A DNA stretch of 11,039 nucleotides, taken from an uncultured Bacteriovorax sp. (GTDB lineage Bacteria > Bdellovibrionota > Bacteriovoracia > Bacteriovoracales > Bacteriovoracaceae). How positions within the stretch are numbered: position 1 is the stretch's first letter; every line of letters starts with the position of its first letter. The position numbers and the translations under genes were made by a program. The notes under the pieces were generated by a model, which saw only the letters and a program-made list of their open reading frames with translations, had not been told where the DNA came from and searched no databases. The stretch spans positions 1 to 11,039 of the forward strand of contig CALUDF010000069.1 of the NCBI GenBank assembly GCA_943914745.1. The letters run 5' to 3'. This document shows, piece after piece, positions 1 to 7,177 of the stretch.

Positions 1-1506
1 GGTCAAGAGCTCGCTTTCAAAAATGGACCTCTCTTTTCCAGAAAGGAATTGCCCGTCTCTTCTTTCGATGACAATGGCCGGAACTTCTCTTCCACGAGAT
101 CCAAGTCCCACCAGCGCCGATCTTTTGACGGCCGGGTGCTTGTTGAAGATGGCTTCGGCAGGAATTGGTGTCATGAGGCCATCTTTGGTTTCCACTCGAT
201 GGGCCTTTCGTCCTAAGAACCATAGATGGTTTTTTTCATCTAGAAATCCCATGTCGCCCATGCGATGCCAGATCTTGTCACCATCATAAATTTTAGCTTC
301 ACGGGTCTTTTCCGGAAGATCGAGATACTCTTTTGTGACGGTTGGTCCAGAGACAATGATTTCTCCGATCGTATTTGGCCCTAAAACTTTTGCCTCAGAA
401 AAATTTTCAATTGTTTGATCACTAATGGCTATGATCTTTATTTCAGAACCTGGGGCCACTGTCCCAATGCATGTACCTTTTCCATTTTCCGTCAGTGCCG
501 CTGTCTGTTTTAAAATGAAGTCGCCGCTGATGTTGGAGACGGGAAGAGCTTCAGTGGCGCCATAAGGAGTGTAGGTCGTTCCATTGGTCAGAATGCCTCT
601 GAATTTTCTGTGGATTAAAACAGAGACGGGAGCTCCAAACATCACCACGTATTTGATGCTGGGAAGAGTGTATCCATTTTCTAGGCAGTAATCGGCCACT
701 CGCTCCCAGATAGCAGGCGAGCCCGCCACGAAAGTAGGTTTGTTATCCAGAATGTTTTGATAGAGCTTCGCTGGATCGCACTGGCCGGGTTTACTCGGGT
801 CCATGTCGGGAATACAACTTGTCATCCCCATCGCGATGGTAAAAAGAGAAAAGAGAGGAAACCCCGGGAGATCGATATCATTTTCAGTGAGCCCGTAGAG
901 AGTCTTTAGAATGCTGGTTTGCTGATCAAAAATAAAATGCGTGTAGACCACGCCCTTAGGAGCACCGGTTCCTCCAGAGGTAAATAAAATGGCGGCGGTG
1001 TCTTCTGGGTTAAAGCTCTCCATTTTGAAGGTCTGAACTTTCTCTTCTTTCATCTGGGAGATTTTTTTCATTTTCCCCCAAGCTGTGTTGCCGTTGGTGA
1101 CATTGAATTTGATCGACTTAAAAGTTCCTCTAAAAAGCATCCGGGCAATGTGCACTTCTTTTTCAGCAATCAAGGCCACTGGGGCGCAGTCTTTGATGCA
1201 TTTAAGAAGGCTCTTTCTTCCCATCCCGGGATCGATGAAGACTGGAACGACTCCTAATTTAAAGAGTGCAAAAGTCATTGCTGAGAAGTCGAGGCTTGGT
1301 CTTAAGAATAAAAGAGTGCGGTCGCCTTTTTTGAGTCCCATTTTCTGAAGAGATGTCGCAAACTTATTTGAGCGGATGTCGAGTTCTCTAAAAGTAAGGG
1401 CTTCGTAATCGTAGGTCCTCGTCTTCTTATTAAACTTGGGAAACTTTACCGCAAGTTTTTCTGGTTGAGTTTTAGCATTCTGGCTTAAGCGTTCTGCAAT
1501 ATTCAT
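1..1506 (-). CDS. oleC: OleC-type AMP-dependent beta-lactone synthetase, 3' end cut by window edge
   Basis: Member of the ANL (acyl-adenylating) superfamily, read continuously for 502 codons with no stop up to the window edge, so the C-terminal part (roughly 50 residues if family-sized) is missing. Visible motifs: the P-loop-like TSGGTGAPKG at residues 176-185, YGATE at 315-319, the AMP-ribose-binding Asp in HRMGDMG (Asp418), and GRKAHRVE at 432-439. The HRMGD...GRKxHRV pattern is characteristic of OleC proteins rather than ordinary acyl-CoA ligases. Known family role: ATP-dependent conversion of the beta-hydroxy acid made by OleA/OleD into a cis-beta-lactone, released with AMP and PPi. The ATG at 1506 lies 4 nt after the oleB stop with no clear Shine-Dalgarno, so translation is probably coupled to oleB. 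Operon position directly after oleA and oleB supports OleC over a generic fatty acid-CoA ligase. OleD, the missing partner, would be sought to the left of position 1. Confidence 0.9.
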   Translation of the reverse strand, partial: MNIAERLSQNAKTQPEKLAVKFPKFNKKTRTYDYEALTFRELDIRSNKFATSLQKMGLKKGDRTLLFLRPSLDFSAMTFALFKLGVVPVFIDPGMGRKSLLKCIKDCAPVALIAEKEVHIARMLFRGTFKSIKFNVTNGNTAWGKMKKISQMKEEKVQTFKMESFNPEDTAAILFTSGGTGAPKGVVYTHFIFDQQTSILKTLYGLTENDIDLPGFPLFSLFTIAMGMTSCIPDMDPSKPGQCDPAKLYQNILDNKPTFVAGSPAIWERVADYCLENGYTLPSIKYVVMFGAPVSVLIHRKFRGILTNGTTYTPYGATEALPVSNISGDFILKQTAALTENGKGTCIGTVAPGSEIKIIAISDQTIENFSEAKVLGPNTIGEIIVSGPTVTKEYLDLPEKTREAKIYDGDKIWHRMGDMGFLDEKNHLWFLGRKAHRVETKDGLMTPIPAEAIFNKHPAVKRSALVGLGSRGREVPAIVIERRDGQFLSGKERSIFESELLT

Positions 1507-1510
1507 AATG

Positions 1511-2374
1511 TTACTTTTTTAAGAACGTTTCGATCTCTGAGATCACATCGTTGGTTTTATCTTCCACTAAGTAATGTCCAGCATCCGGATAAGTCTTAAC
1601 CTGGGCATTCGGGAAAAAATCCAGCCAACGCTTTTGGAAGTTCATCGTAAAACAAAAGTCTTTTTCTCCCCATAATAAGAGAACGGGAACTTTTATGTTC
1701 TTCAATTTATCTTCAATGCCCGAGAGAGTCTTATAGGTCGGGTGAACGTCATTCATTGGAATGTCGCGGACAAACTTCGCCGTGGCAATCCTCGATTCAA
1801 ATGAATCGTAGGGAAGGACAAAACCTTTTTTCACTAGCGGAGATAACTTTTTTGTCACGGCCATTGTGGTCGCGGGTCCAGCAAAACCATTAAAGGTCCT
1901 GATGAACCATTCACCCACAGGGTTTCGGAGGATGTTGATTCTCATGGGGATCTCAAGAGACCTGAAGGCCGCCGTGTTCATCACTACCATTTTCTTGATG
2001 AGTTCAGGATGAGCTGTCGCCACTCCCATCCCAATAGCGCCACCCCAGTCGTGAACAACTAGCGTGATGTCTTTTAATCCCAATTTTTTTATAAGTGCTA
2101 AAGTGTTATCAATGTGGTTTTGAAGTGTGTATTCATAATCCTGTGGCTTGCTCGAGAGACCACAGCCGATGTGATCGGGAACAACCACGCGAAAGTTTTT
2201 TGAAAAATGCTTGGTCAAATTGCGGTAGAAAAACGACCAGGTCGGATTTCCATGCAGCATGAGGATTACTTCTCCCTGACCTTCGTCGACATAGTGAAGC
2301 TTCTCACTTTTGAGATCGAGAAAGTGAGCGGAGAAAGGGTATTCGCTTTTTAGTTCCTGTGGGATTGTTACCAT
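1511..2374 (-). CDS. oleB: OleB-type alpha/beta hydrolase (beta-lactone decarboxylase)
   Basis: Alpha/beta-hydrolase of 287 residues, resembling haloalkane dehalogenases. HGNPTW (41-46) forms the oxyanion region. The nucleophile elbow VHDWGG places Asp109 as nucleophile, followed by Trp110. GEKDF (236-240) offers Asp239 as the acid, and DAGHYLVED carries the catalytic His267. The Asp nucleophile rather than Ser fits both dehalogenases and OleB. Given oleA before and oleC after, the established OleB role applies: syn-elimination of CO2 from the cis-beta-lactone to give the cis-olefin. The ATG overlaps the end of oleA by 7 nt (2368-2374), and the start is well placed because the protein begins just before the family's usual N-terminus. 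No signal peptide, so it should be cytoplasmic or membrane-associated in an Ole complex. Alone it could be mistaken for a haloalkane dehalogenase; context decides. Confidence 0.9.
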   Translation of the reverse strand: MVTIPQELKSEYPFSAHFLDLKSEKLHYVDEGQGEVILMLHGNPTWSFFYRNLTKHFSKNFRVVVPDHIGCGLSSKPQDYEYTLQNHIDNTLALIKKLGLKDITLVVHDWGGAIGMGVATAHPELIKKMVVMNTAAFRSLEIPMRINILRNPVGEWFIRTFNGFAGPATTMAVTKKLSPLVKKGFVLPYDSFESRIATAKFVRDIPMNDVHPTYKTLSGIEDKLKNIKVPVLLLWGEKDFCFTMNFQKRWLDFFPNAQVKTYPDAGHYLVEDKTNDVISEIETFLKK

Positions 2375-3399
2375 TTTACACCTAACATGATTGAAGAGAG
2401 TCCTGAACCAATTCCTAAAAGAGCGAGATTGTCGCCTTTTTTAATGAGACCTTTTTCAAAGGCCATCATGAGAGTTATCGGAAGAGCACTCGAGCCCGTA
2501 TTGCCTAAGAAAGGATACGTTCTATATGTGTTTGTTTGATTTAATTCGAGGGATTCAAGGGAGAGTTTCTCATGGGCGCTTCCCACCTGGTGGGTGAGGA
2601 CGAAATCCACATCAGAGTTGGTCCATGAAAGATTGTTTTTAGCGAGCATCCAGGTTTCTTTTCCTAAGGCCACTCCATATTTTAAAAGTTCCTCAGAGTC
2701 AGTCTCCATGACCAGCGAGTGAGTGTTCCCATCACCTCTGCAAAGATGGTTGGCACTTGAGTCCGTCATGACGGCCCCCCCTAAAACGCGGGGAGAATCA
2801 GGGGAGAGGTCTTTGTGAGTGATTAAAAAAGCGGTCGCGGCCGAGCCAATGGTCAGATTCGCGATGTATTTTTTAATGTTCTTCCTATCGATAGCAGGAT
2901 TAGTTAAAAGCTCATTAATGGTATTTTCCAAGAGTGGCCCACCATTTTCACCAGAGACAATCAAGGCCGTCTTAATCTGCCCTGACTCAATCATATTTCC
3001 CGCCACCACGATGGCGTTAATCACTCCAAGGCATGCATTGGATAAATCAAAGATCATCGCCTTGGGTGAGAGTCCAAGATTTGCGTGAACCACTGATGCT
3101 GTCGCGGGCTCCAGAAAATCCCGGCAAACGGAGGCGTGAATAAGAAGATCAATGTCTTCTGTTTTTATGTGGGAGTTCTTTAAGCAAGCACGTGCTGCGG
3201 CCGTCGAGAGATCACTTGGTTTTGTCCCAGGGGCCCATTGTCTTCTGGCCGCAATCCCGGTCATGAGTTCGAGTCTTCCTTCCGGAAGTTTGAGTTTTTC
3301 ATATAGAGGAGAGAGTCTCGCTTCAATTTGAGCAGAAGTGAATTCACTTTCTGATAGATCGTAGCCAAAACTATGGATGACGACGTTGTTGAACTTCAT
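2368..3399 (-). CDS. oleA: OleA-type thiolase (head-to-head acyl condensing enzyme)
   Basis: Thiolase-fold enzyme of 343 residues, related to FabH (KAS III). OleA performs a non-decarboxylative Claisen condensation of two acyl thioesters to a 2-alkyl-3-keto acid. Visible catalytic residues: Cys123 in SNACLG, His270 in LTHQVG, Asn300 in LGNTGSSALPITL, and Glu97 in VCRDFLEP. The 26-residue Glu-Cys spacing and 30-residue His-Asn spacing match Glu117/Cys143 and His285/Asn315 of Xanthomonas campestris OleA as I remember it; that Glu acts as base across the dimer and separates OleA from FabH. I chose the ATG at 3399: it follows AAGGGG in good position and forms an ATGA overlap with the upstream stop. 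The open frame extends to 3492, but that extra part only shadows the end of the upstream oxidoreductase and resembles nothing. Translation is therefore coupled to the oxidoreductase gene. Confidence 0.92.
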   Translation of the reverse strand: MKFNNVVIHSFGYDLSESEFTSAQIEARLSPLYEKLKLPEGRLELMTGIAARRQWAPGTKPSDLSTAAARACLKNSHIKTEDIDLLIHASVCRDFLEPATASVVHANLGLSPKAMIFDLSNACLGVINAIVVAGNMIESGQIKTALIVSGENGGPLLENTINELLTNPAIDRKNIKKYIANLTIGSAATAFLITHKDLSPDSPRVLGGAVMTDSSANHLCRGDGNTHSLVMETDSEELLKYGVALGKETWMLAKNNLSWTNSDVDFVLTHQVGSAHEKLSLESLELNQTNTYRTYPFLGNTGSSALPITLMMAFEKGLIKKGDNLALLGIGSGLSSIMLGVKW

Positions 3400-4817
3400 T
3401 TTAAATCCCCTTGGAGCACATGAAGATTGGCCATGGAAATCCCAGAGAGCATGGAGCCCACGATTCCCAAAAAGCCCTGGTCTGTTCCACAAATATAGAG
3501 TCCCTGAATCGGAGTCTTCCCATTTCGTGATTTATCGGTCGAGCCGTAAACGGTTCCATCAAAATGCTGTGTGTAGCGCTTGATGGTCGTAGGAGTGAAA
3601 ATATCCTTAAAAAGGATTTGGTAATCAGGTCTAAGACCGCAGTTTTGTAAAATCCCTTTAGCATTTTCACACAGGATTTCTTTTTGTTCTTTATAAAGCG
3701 TTTTATCCTCGGAGGACTTAAGCTCATTCCAGAGATCAAAGTTGGCGATATTGGTGATTCTTAATACACCTTCAGGATAGTCATCCTGGTAATGGTCGTA
3801 TTTAAAGTTGTTGGGGAAGCACACAACCGCGCTGTCGCGGTCAAATAGCGTTTGTGGTTTTTGATAAAGATACTGCGGGCGATTGTTGTAAAAAATAATC
3901 GTCGCATCGACTCCTAAATCGCGCGGTTTCTTGTCTGTCACAAGAATGCTTTCGCAAAAAGAAAGTTTTCCCACTGAGGGTCTGTCTAATTCTTCAAACT
4001 CGCTCACAACACCATAAGTCTCGGGAAGACCCATGCTCGAGAGGATTTGCTCACACTCAATGATGTGGTCGTGGTTGACTTCAACGCCTACGACGCGTCC
4101 ATTGTGGCTGATGATTCTGGTGACTTCCGATCTAAAGCGCAATTCTCCACCAACATCAGAGAGTTTTTTTAATAAGAGGTCAATAATCGTGCGCACCCCA
4201 CCTTCAGGGCGCGAGAAGCCTTCTAGGAAAATGCTCTTAAACATGATGGCGAACTGGGAGAAGTCCATGTCGTTTTCCCACGCGCTTCCGTAAATGAGCA
4301 GGGGACAAAAGATCATCTCAACGAGGGATTCATTTTTAATGAATGTCCTCACCACCGTTTTGGCCATCACGGTTTCATTGTTTAAGTTGACTTCATCAAA
4401 ATTTTTGATGTGCTCAAGTAAACGGATGAAGCCGTCAATTTCGCTTGGAAACTTGAGATTGATCTCTTCAATGAGCACATTGATCTCATTGGTGAATTTA
4501 AGCGATTGATCTGGAAACTGGATCAGGGAGTAGTTCTGGGGAGAGAGCTTGAATTCTTCATAAGGAATTCTTAGCTGCTTCATGAGCTTGTTAAAAGGCT
4601 TCCCTCTGTCATCTTTGGTGACGAAGTTCGTGAGGGCATGAAGGCCCACATCAAACTTGCGTTTTCCCCTGGCATAATAAGAGTTGAGACCACCGCTGAT
4701 TGTGTGCTTTTCCAGGACCAGGACTTTTTTATTATACATGGCCAGGCGGATGCCGGAAGCCAAACCTGACATTCCAGCACCAATGACCACACAATCAACT
4801 TTTTCGGTCGTCTTCAT
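3396..4817 (-). CDS. CrtI/RetSat-like FAD-dependent oxidoreductase
   Basis: Flavoprotein of 473 residues, similar in plan to phytoene desaturases (CrtI) and all-trans-retinol 13,14-reductases. The N-terminal dinucleotide fold has GAGMSG (Gly13/15/18) and an acidic Glu36 at the end of the second strand, then GGLNSYY and FDVGLHALTNF, typical of this amine-oxidase-like superfamily. The C-terminal FAD motif CGTDQGFLGIVGSMLSG starts at residue 443. These enzymes add or remove hydrogens at C=C bonds in long hydrophobic chains. No carotenoid genes (crtB, crtE) are near; it lies between an ACP gene (6-nt gap) and oleA (ATGA overlap). I infer that it acts on an acyl chain (ACP-bound or thioester) or on the hydrocarbon/ketone product of this pathway. 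Whether it saturates, desaturates or isomerises cannot be read from the sequence. The upstream start region has only a weak Shine-Dalgarno (TAAGA), consistent with coupling to the ACP gene. Confidence 0.85.
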   Translation of the reverse strand: MKTTEKVDCVVIGAGMSGLASGIRLAMYNKKVLVLEKHTISGGLNSYYARGKRKFDVGLHALTNFVTKDDRGKPFNKLMKQLRIPYEEFKLSPQNYSLIQFPDQSLKFTNEINVLIEEINLKFPSEIDGFIRLLEHIKNFDEVNLNNETVMAKTVVRTFIKNESLVEMIFCPLLIYGSAWENDMDFSQFAIMFKSIFLEGFSRPEGGVRTIIDLLLKKLSDVGGELRFRSEVTRIISHNGRVVGVEVNHDHIIECEQILSSMGLPETYGVVSEFEELDRPSVGKLSFCESILVTDKKPRDLGVDATIIFYNNRPQYLYQKPQTLFDRDSAVVCFPNNFKYDHYQDDYPEGVLRITNIANFDLWNELKSSEDKTLYKEQKEILCENAKGILQNCGLRPDYQILFKDIFTPTTIKRYTQHFDGTVYGSTDKSRNGKTPIQGLYICGTDQGFLGIVGSMLSGISMANLHVLQGDLK

Positions 4818-4823
4818 TCTTAC

Positions 4824-5075
4824 TTACTGATTAAATTTTGGAGCAAGATACTCTACACAAGAGGCCATAGTCGCCAGTCTTGGGTAGTCTTCTTGAGGAA
4901 CTTCAATCTTGTGGCGCTTTTTTAGCTCCATCACGATGTCTAGGAAGTCCATTGAATCCAGGTCCAGTTGCTCTCTTAGAGCGACTTCGTCCTTAATGTT
5001 TGTCACGTCGTCATCAAGGGCGATGTCGGCGATGATGTCTAAAACTTTTGTGCGTACTTCTGTGTTTGATAACAT
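4824..5075 (-). CDS. Acyl carrier protein dedicated to the ole cluster
   Basis: Small acidic acyl carrier protein of 83 residues. The phosphopantetheine attachment motif is LDLDSMDFLDIV, with Ser41 as the modified residue at the start of helix II, and a second acidic helix follows. It carries acyl chains as thioesters on a 4'-phosphopantetheine arm added by a phosphopantetheinyl transferase (not in the window). The start is secure: AAGGAG lies 6 nt before the ATG. It sits 20 nt after the FabF-like gene and 6 nt before the FAD oxidoreductase, so it most likely serves these two enzymes rather than general fatty acid synthesis, where acpP normally neighbours fabD, fabG and fabF. The DSM (rather than the common DSL) at the attachment site is also more usual in specialised ACPs; that last point is inference. 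Confidence 0.93.
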   Translation of the reverse strand: MLSNTEVRTKVLDIIADIALDDDVTNIKDEVALREQLDLDSMDFLDIVMELKKRHKIEVPQEDYPRLATMASCVEYLAPKFNQ

Positions 5076-5095
5076 AATTTTCTCCTTACTATGGT

Positions 5096-6334
5096 CTATG
5101 AATATTTTTTAACGATTAAACTAGAATTAATTCCCAGCATCCCAAACGAGTTATTTAAAATATAATGGCTCTCATGAGCGATCTTCTCCCCATTGACTAA
5201 ATTAGGGATAGCGCACTCAGGATCGAGGTTTTCAATCTTCTTGCACGGGTGGATGTATCCATCGGTAAAGGACGGAATATTTCCAGCGAGCTCAAGGGCC
5301 CCTGCCGCACCCATTGCATGCCCAATAAATCCTTTAGTCGCATTCACAAAAGTGTTTTTTGAATGGCCAAAAAGTTGAGCTACCGCCTGGCACTCCTGAA
5401 TATCCCCTTGGTTGGTCCCCGTCGCGTGCATGTTGACGATGTCGATATCCGAGGCTTCAAGGCCCGCTTTTTTCATCGCAAACTTCATGCACTCAATTTG
5501 TCTCTCCGTATTGGGAAGAACGAAATCAGTGGCATCGCTGTTAGAGTGATAACCCACGATCTCAGCATAGATATGAGCGCCTCTTTTTTTAGCGTCCGAA
5601 AGTCTCTCAAGCACATAAACGGCACCACCTTCAGAGACGACGATCCCATTTCTGTCTTTATCGAGTGGGCGAGTCGCAAGGGCCGGGTCTGTATGATGCC
5701 CAAGAGCACCCTGCGCTTTAAAAGCCGCAAAGATCCCGAAAGTCTCCGTTGATTCAGAAATCCCACCAGCAAAGGCCAGGTCAACTTCATCCAATAAAAG
5801 CTGCTGAACCCCTTGAATGATCCCTAAATTTCCGGCGGCACAGGCCGCACCAATTGTATAATGAGGGCCAGTGATCCCGAGATTGAGAGTCACTTCTCCG
5901 GCCGGGTTATTGGCAACAGTTCTCGGGTTGTGGTGGTGAGACCAGAAGCTCACATCTTTATTGTGAGTATTATAAAGATCGTGAATTTCATTTTCCGTCT
6001 CAACGTTTCCGTGCTCAGTAATGCCCAGGTAGACACCAACGCGGTTCTTATCCGTTTTTTCAAAATCAATTTTAGAATCAAGTAAGGCTTCTTTCGTGCA
6101 GTAAATAGAGATGGCCCCGGCACGTGTCCCGCGCTTTCTCATCTTCTTGGGCTGATGTTTTGTCTCATCAAAGTTACAAAGGCCCGCGGCAACGACTCCC
6201 ATGTGACGGATCTCCGTGTGCACGATTCCACTCTTCCCATTTAAGAGCCCATCTCTGAGCTCGGCCAAATTATTTCCCAGTGGAGAAGTCAGTCCAATAC
6301 CAGTGATCACAATTCTCTGATTATCGTTTTTCAT
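5096..6334 (-). CDS. FabF-like beta-ketoacyl-ACP synthase (KAS II family)
   Basis: Decarboxylating condensing enzyme of 412 residues, full length for the FabF family. The N-terminus RIVITGIGLTSPLG is typical. Catalytic residues visible: Cys165 in GAACAAGN, His303 in NMHATGTNQGD, Lys334 and His339 in KGFIGHAMGAAG. All are in the family order and spacing, so it should be active and not a chain-length-factor-like partner. Odd feature: the C-terminal gating loop, normally NSFGFGGTN, reads NSFGMLGIN (395-403), replacing the gate Phe by Met399 and a flexible Gly by Leu400. It should extend an acyl chain on the neighbouring ACP. It overlaps the regulator gene by 14 nt at its start (ATG at 6334, with a modest AAAGGG upstream) and precedes the ACP by 20 nt. 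It is likely specialised for this pathway; no fabG/fabZ/fabI is in the window, so reductive steps would come from elsewhere. Confidence 0.9.
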   Translation of the reverse strand: MKNDNQRIVITGIGLTSPLGNNLAELRDGLLNGKSGIVHTEIRHMGVVAAGLCNFDETKHQPKKMRKRGTRAGAISIYCTKEALLDSKIDFEKTDKNRVGVYLGITEHGNVETENEIHDLYNTHNKDVSFWSHHHNPRTVANNPAGEVTLNLGITGPHYTIGAACAAGNLGIIQGVQQLLLDEVDLAFAGGISESTETFGIFAAFKAQGALGHHTDPALATRPLDKDRNGIVVSEGGAVYVLERLSDAKKRGAHIYAEIVGYHSNSDATDFVLPNTERQIECMKFAMKKAGLEASDIDIVNMHATGTNQGDIQECQAVAQLFGHSKNTFVNATKGFIGHAMGAAGALELAGNIPSFTDGYIHPCKKIENLDPECAIPNLVNGEKIAHESHYILNNSFGMLGINSSLIVKKYS

Positions 6335-6980
6335 AAATACCCTTTAGGTTGTTCTTAAATTTTTCAGTCAGGTTATCTTTAATGGTCATTGTAATGTCTG
6401 CAAGAGGGCCTGCCGTTGAGGCCAGGAGATCAAGGGCCTTCGGCAGGCGCTTAACCATCGTTTCATATTGAGCATCAAACTCAGCACGCGTTTTATTGTG
6501 GGCCATGGTGATGACAAAGTTCATAACACTCTCGGCGATCTCACAAGTCGTCACAATCGATTGCATTCTTCTTTTTCTGCTGGCGTCTTCTGGCGACTGG
6601 GATTTCTCCAGCACCCTTTGGGCCATGCGCTTAAAGTCTGTGACGACTTCTTCTTCGCGTTTTCTAAAAACACTTGCCACAATAGAAAGTGAGTCTTCTT
6701 TGGCCGTGTGAAGCTTGGCCTTTGCTCCTGGATTGTCTCTGTCTCCAGTCGTTTCAATCGCCCCGAAATGGGTGAGAGTTTTAAGTGAAAGAGAGACGGC
6801 ACTTTGAGAGAGATTTAATGTTTGTTCAATTTCTTCAGAGGTCAGAGGTTTTTTAGCGAGAACCAAAAGACCAAAAACACTTCCATCAATTCTTTTAAAG
6901 CCGATCCTGGAGAAGAAAATCTCAAAACTTGGGAGCTCTTTTAAAATCTCTGGTTCGACAATTGAATTTGCTATCGTCAT
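6321..6980 (-). CDS. GbsR/MarR-family winged-helix transcriptional regulator, first gene of the ole operon
   Basis: Regulator of 219 residues. A winged helix-turn-helix occupies about residues 30-90, with KPLTSEEIEQTLNLSQSAVS (44-63) as the HTH and GAIETTGDRDNPGAKAKL as the wing. A long helical part follows that probably dimerises. The layout (IDGSVFGLL before the HTH, helical tail) is that of GbsR-type members of the MarR superfamily. It is the first gene of the operon and its stop lies 14 nt inside the next gene, so regulator and FabF-like synthase are co-translated. The likely role is local repression or lipid-responsive control of the operon, with autoregulation through the AT-rich palindrome upstream (7017-7038). 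The ligand is unknown; an acyl-thioester or lipid effector is inference from context. The ATG at 6980 has a weak Shine-Dalgarno (GGGAT). Confidence 0.85.
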   Translation of the reverse strand: MTIANSIVEPEILKELPSFEIFFSRIGFKRIDGSVFGLLVLAKKPLTSEEIEQTLNLSQSAVSLSLKTLTHFGAIETTGDRDNPGAKAKLHTAKEDSLSIVASVFRKREEEVVTDFKRMAQRVLEKSQSPEDASRKRRMQSIVTTCEIAESVMNFVITMAHNKTRAEFDAQYETMVKRLPKALDLLASTAGPLADITMTIKDNLTEKFKNNLKGIYEKR

Positions 6981-7016
6981 AAGACTGATCCCATTGATAT
7001 TTTTAAGTTATTATAA

Positions 7017-7038
7017 AAATATAATATATAAAATATTT
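7017..7038. promoter_or_regulatory. AT-rich imperfect palindrome, candidate operator of the GbsR-like regulator
   Basis: A 22-bp imperfect palindrome (18 of 22 positions symmetric) made of alternating AT tracts, 37 nt upstream of the regulator start. It overlaps the position where the -10 element of the operon should fall. MarR-superfamily dimers usually bind AT-rich inverted repeats near their own promoter, so this is the best operator candidate. AT-rich DNA forms such symmetry easily, so the call is tentative. Confidence 0.4.
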
Positions 7039-7061
7039 GCGATCTAAGCCCTGTTTGTCTA
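7032..7061 (-). promoter_or_regulatory. Candidate promoter of the regulator-ole operon
   Basis: On the minus strand, TAGACA (7061-7056, 5 of 6 matches to TTGACA) is followed after 18 bp by AATATT (7037-7032, 4 of 6 matches to TATAAT). Transcription would start near 7025, leaving a short AT-rich leader before the regulator ATG at 6980. The -10 is poor and the region so AT-rich that other -10 choices exist. Confidence 0.4.
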
Positions 7062-7119
7062 GAGTTTTTTAGTAAAAGAAATGTCTCTTTTGAAGGTAAG
7101 AAATTGTGTCAGGCATAAA

Positions 7120-7144
7120 AAAAGCATCCACGAAGGATGCTTTT
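7120..7144 (-). terminator. Rho-independent terminator of the small acidic secreted-protein gene
   Basis: Perfect 10-bp stem AAAAGCATCC/GGATGCTTTT with a 5-nt loop. On the minus strand it is followed by an unbroken run of Ts (7 including those of the stem), giving a strong intrinsic terminator 33 nt after the stop of the minus-strand gene at 7178. It isolates that gene from the ole operon promoter just beyond. On the plus strand the T tract is weaker (TTTTGATTTTG), but no plus-strand gene needs it. Confidence 0.85.
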
Positions 7145-7177
7145 GATTTTGAAATTTAATTTGAGCGGGTAAGAATC

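Noticed and set aside
1511..2374. Haloalkane dehalogenase
   Set aside because: The Asp nucleophile and Trp fit, but the gene overlaps oleA and precedes oleC, so OleB is the better reading.
3400..3492. N-terminal extension of OleA
   Set aside because: The extra residues come from reading the end of the oxidoreductase gene in another frame, with no Shine-Dalgarno and no resemblance to OleA.
4033..4509. Plus-strand open frames inside the FAD oxidoreductase gene
   Set aside because: They are antisense to a clearly conserved coding region, lack ribosome sites and have no recognisable protein features.
3396..4817. Carotenoid biosynthesis locus
   Set aside because: Only one CrtI-like gene is present, with no phytoene synthase or prenyl transferase; the neighbours are acyl-chain enzymes.
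5363..5752. 129-codon plus-strand open frame inside the KAS gene
   Set aside because: Antisense to well conserved KAS motifs including His303; no start signals and low-complexity basic translation.
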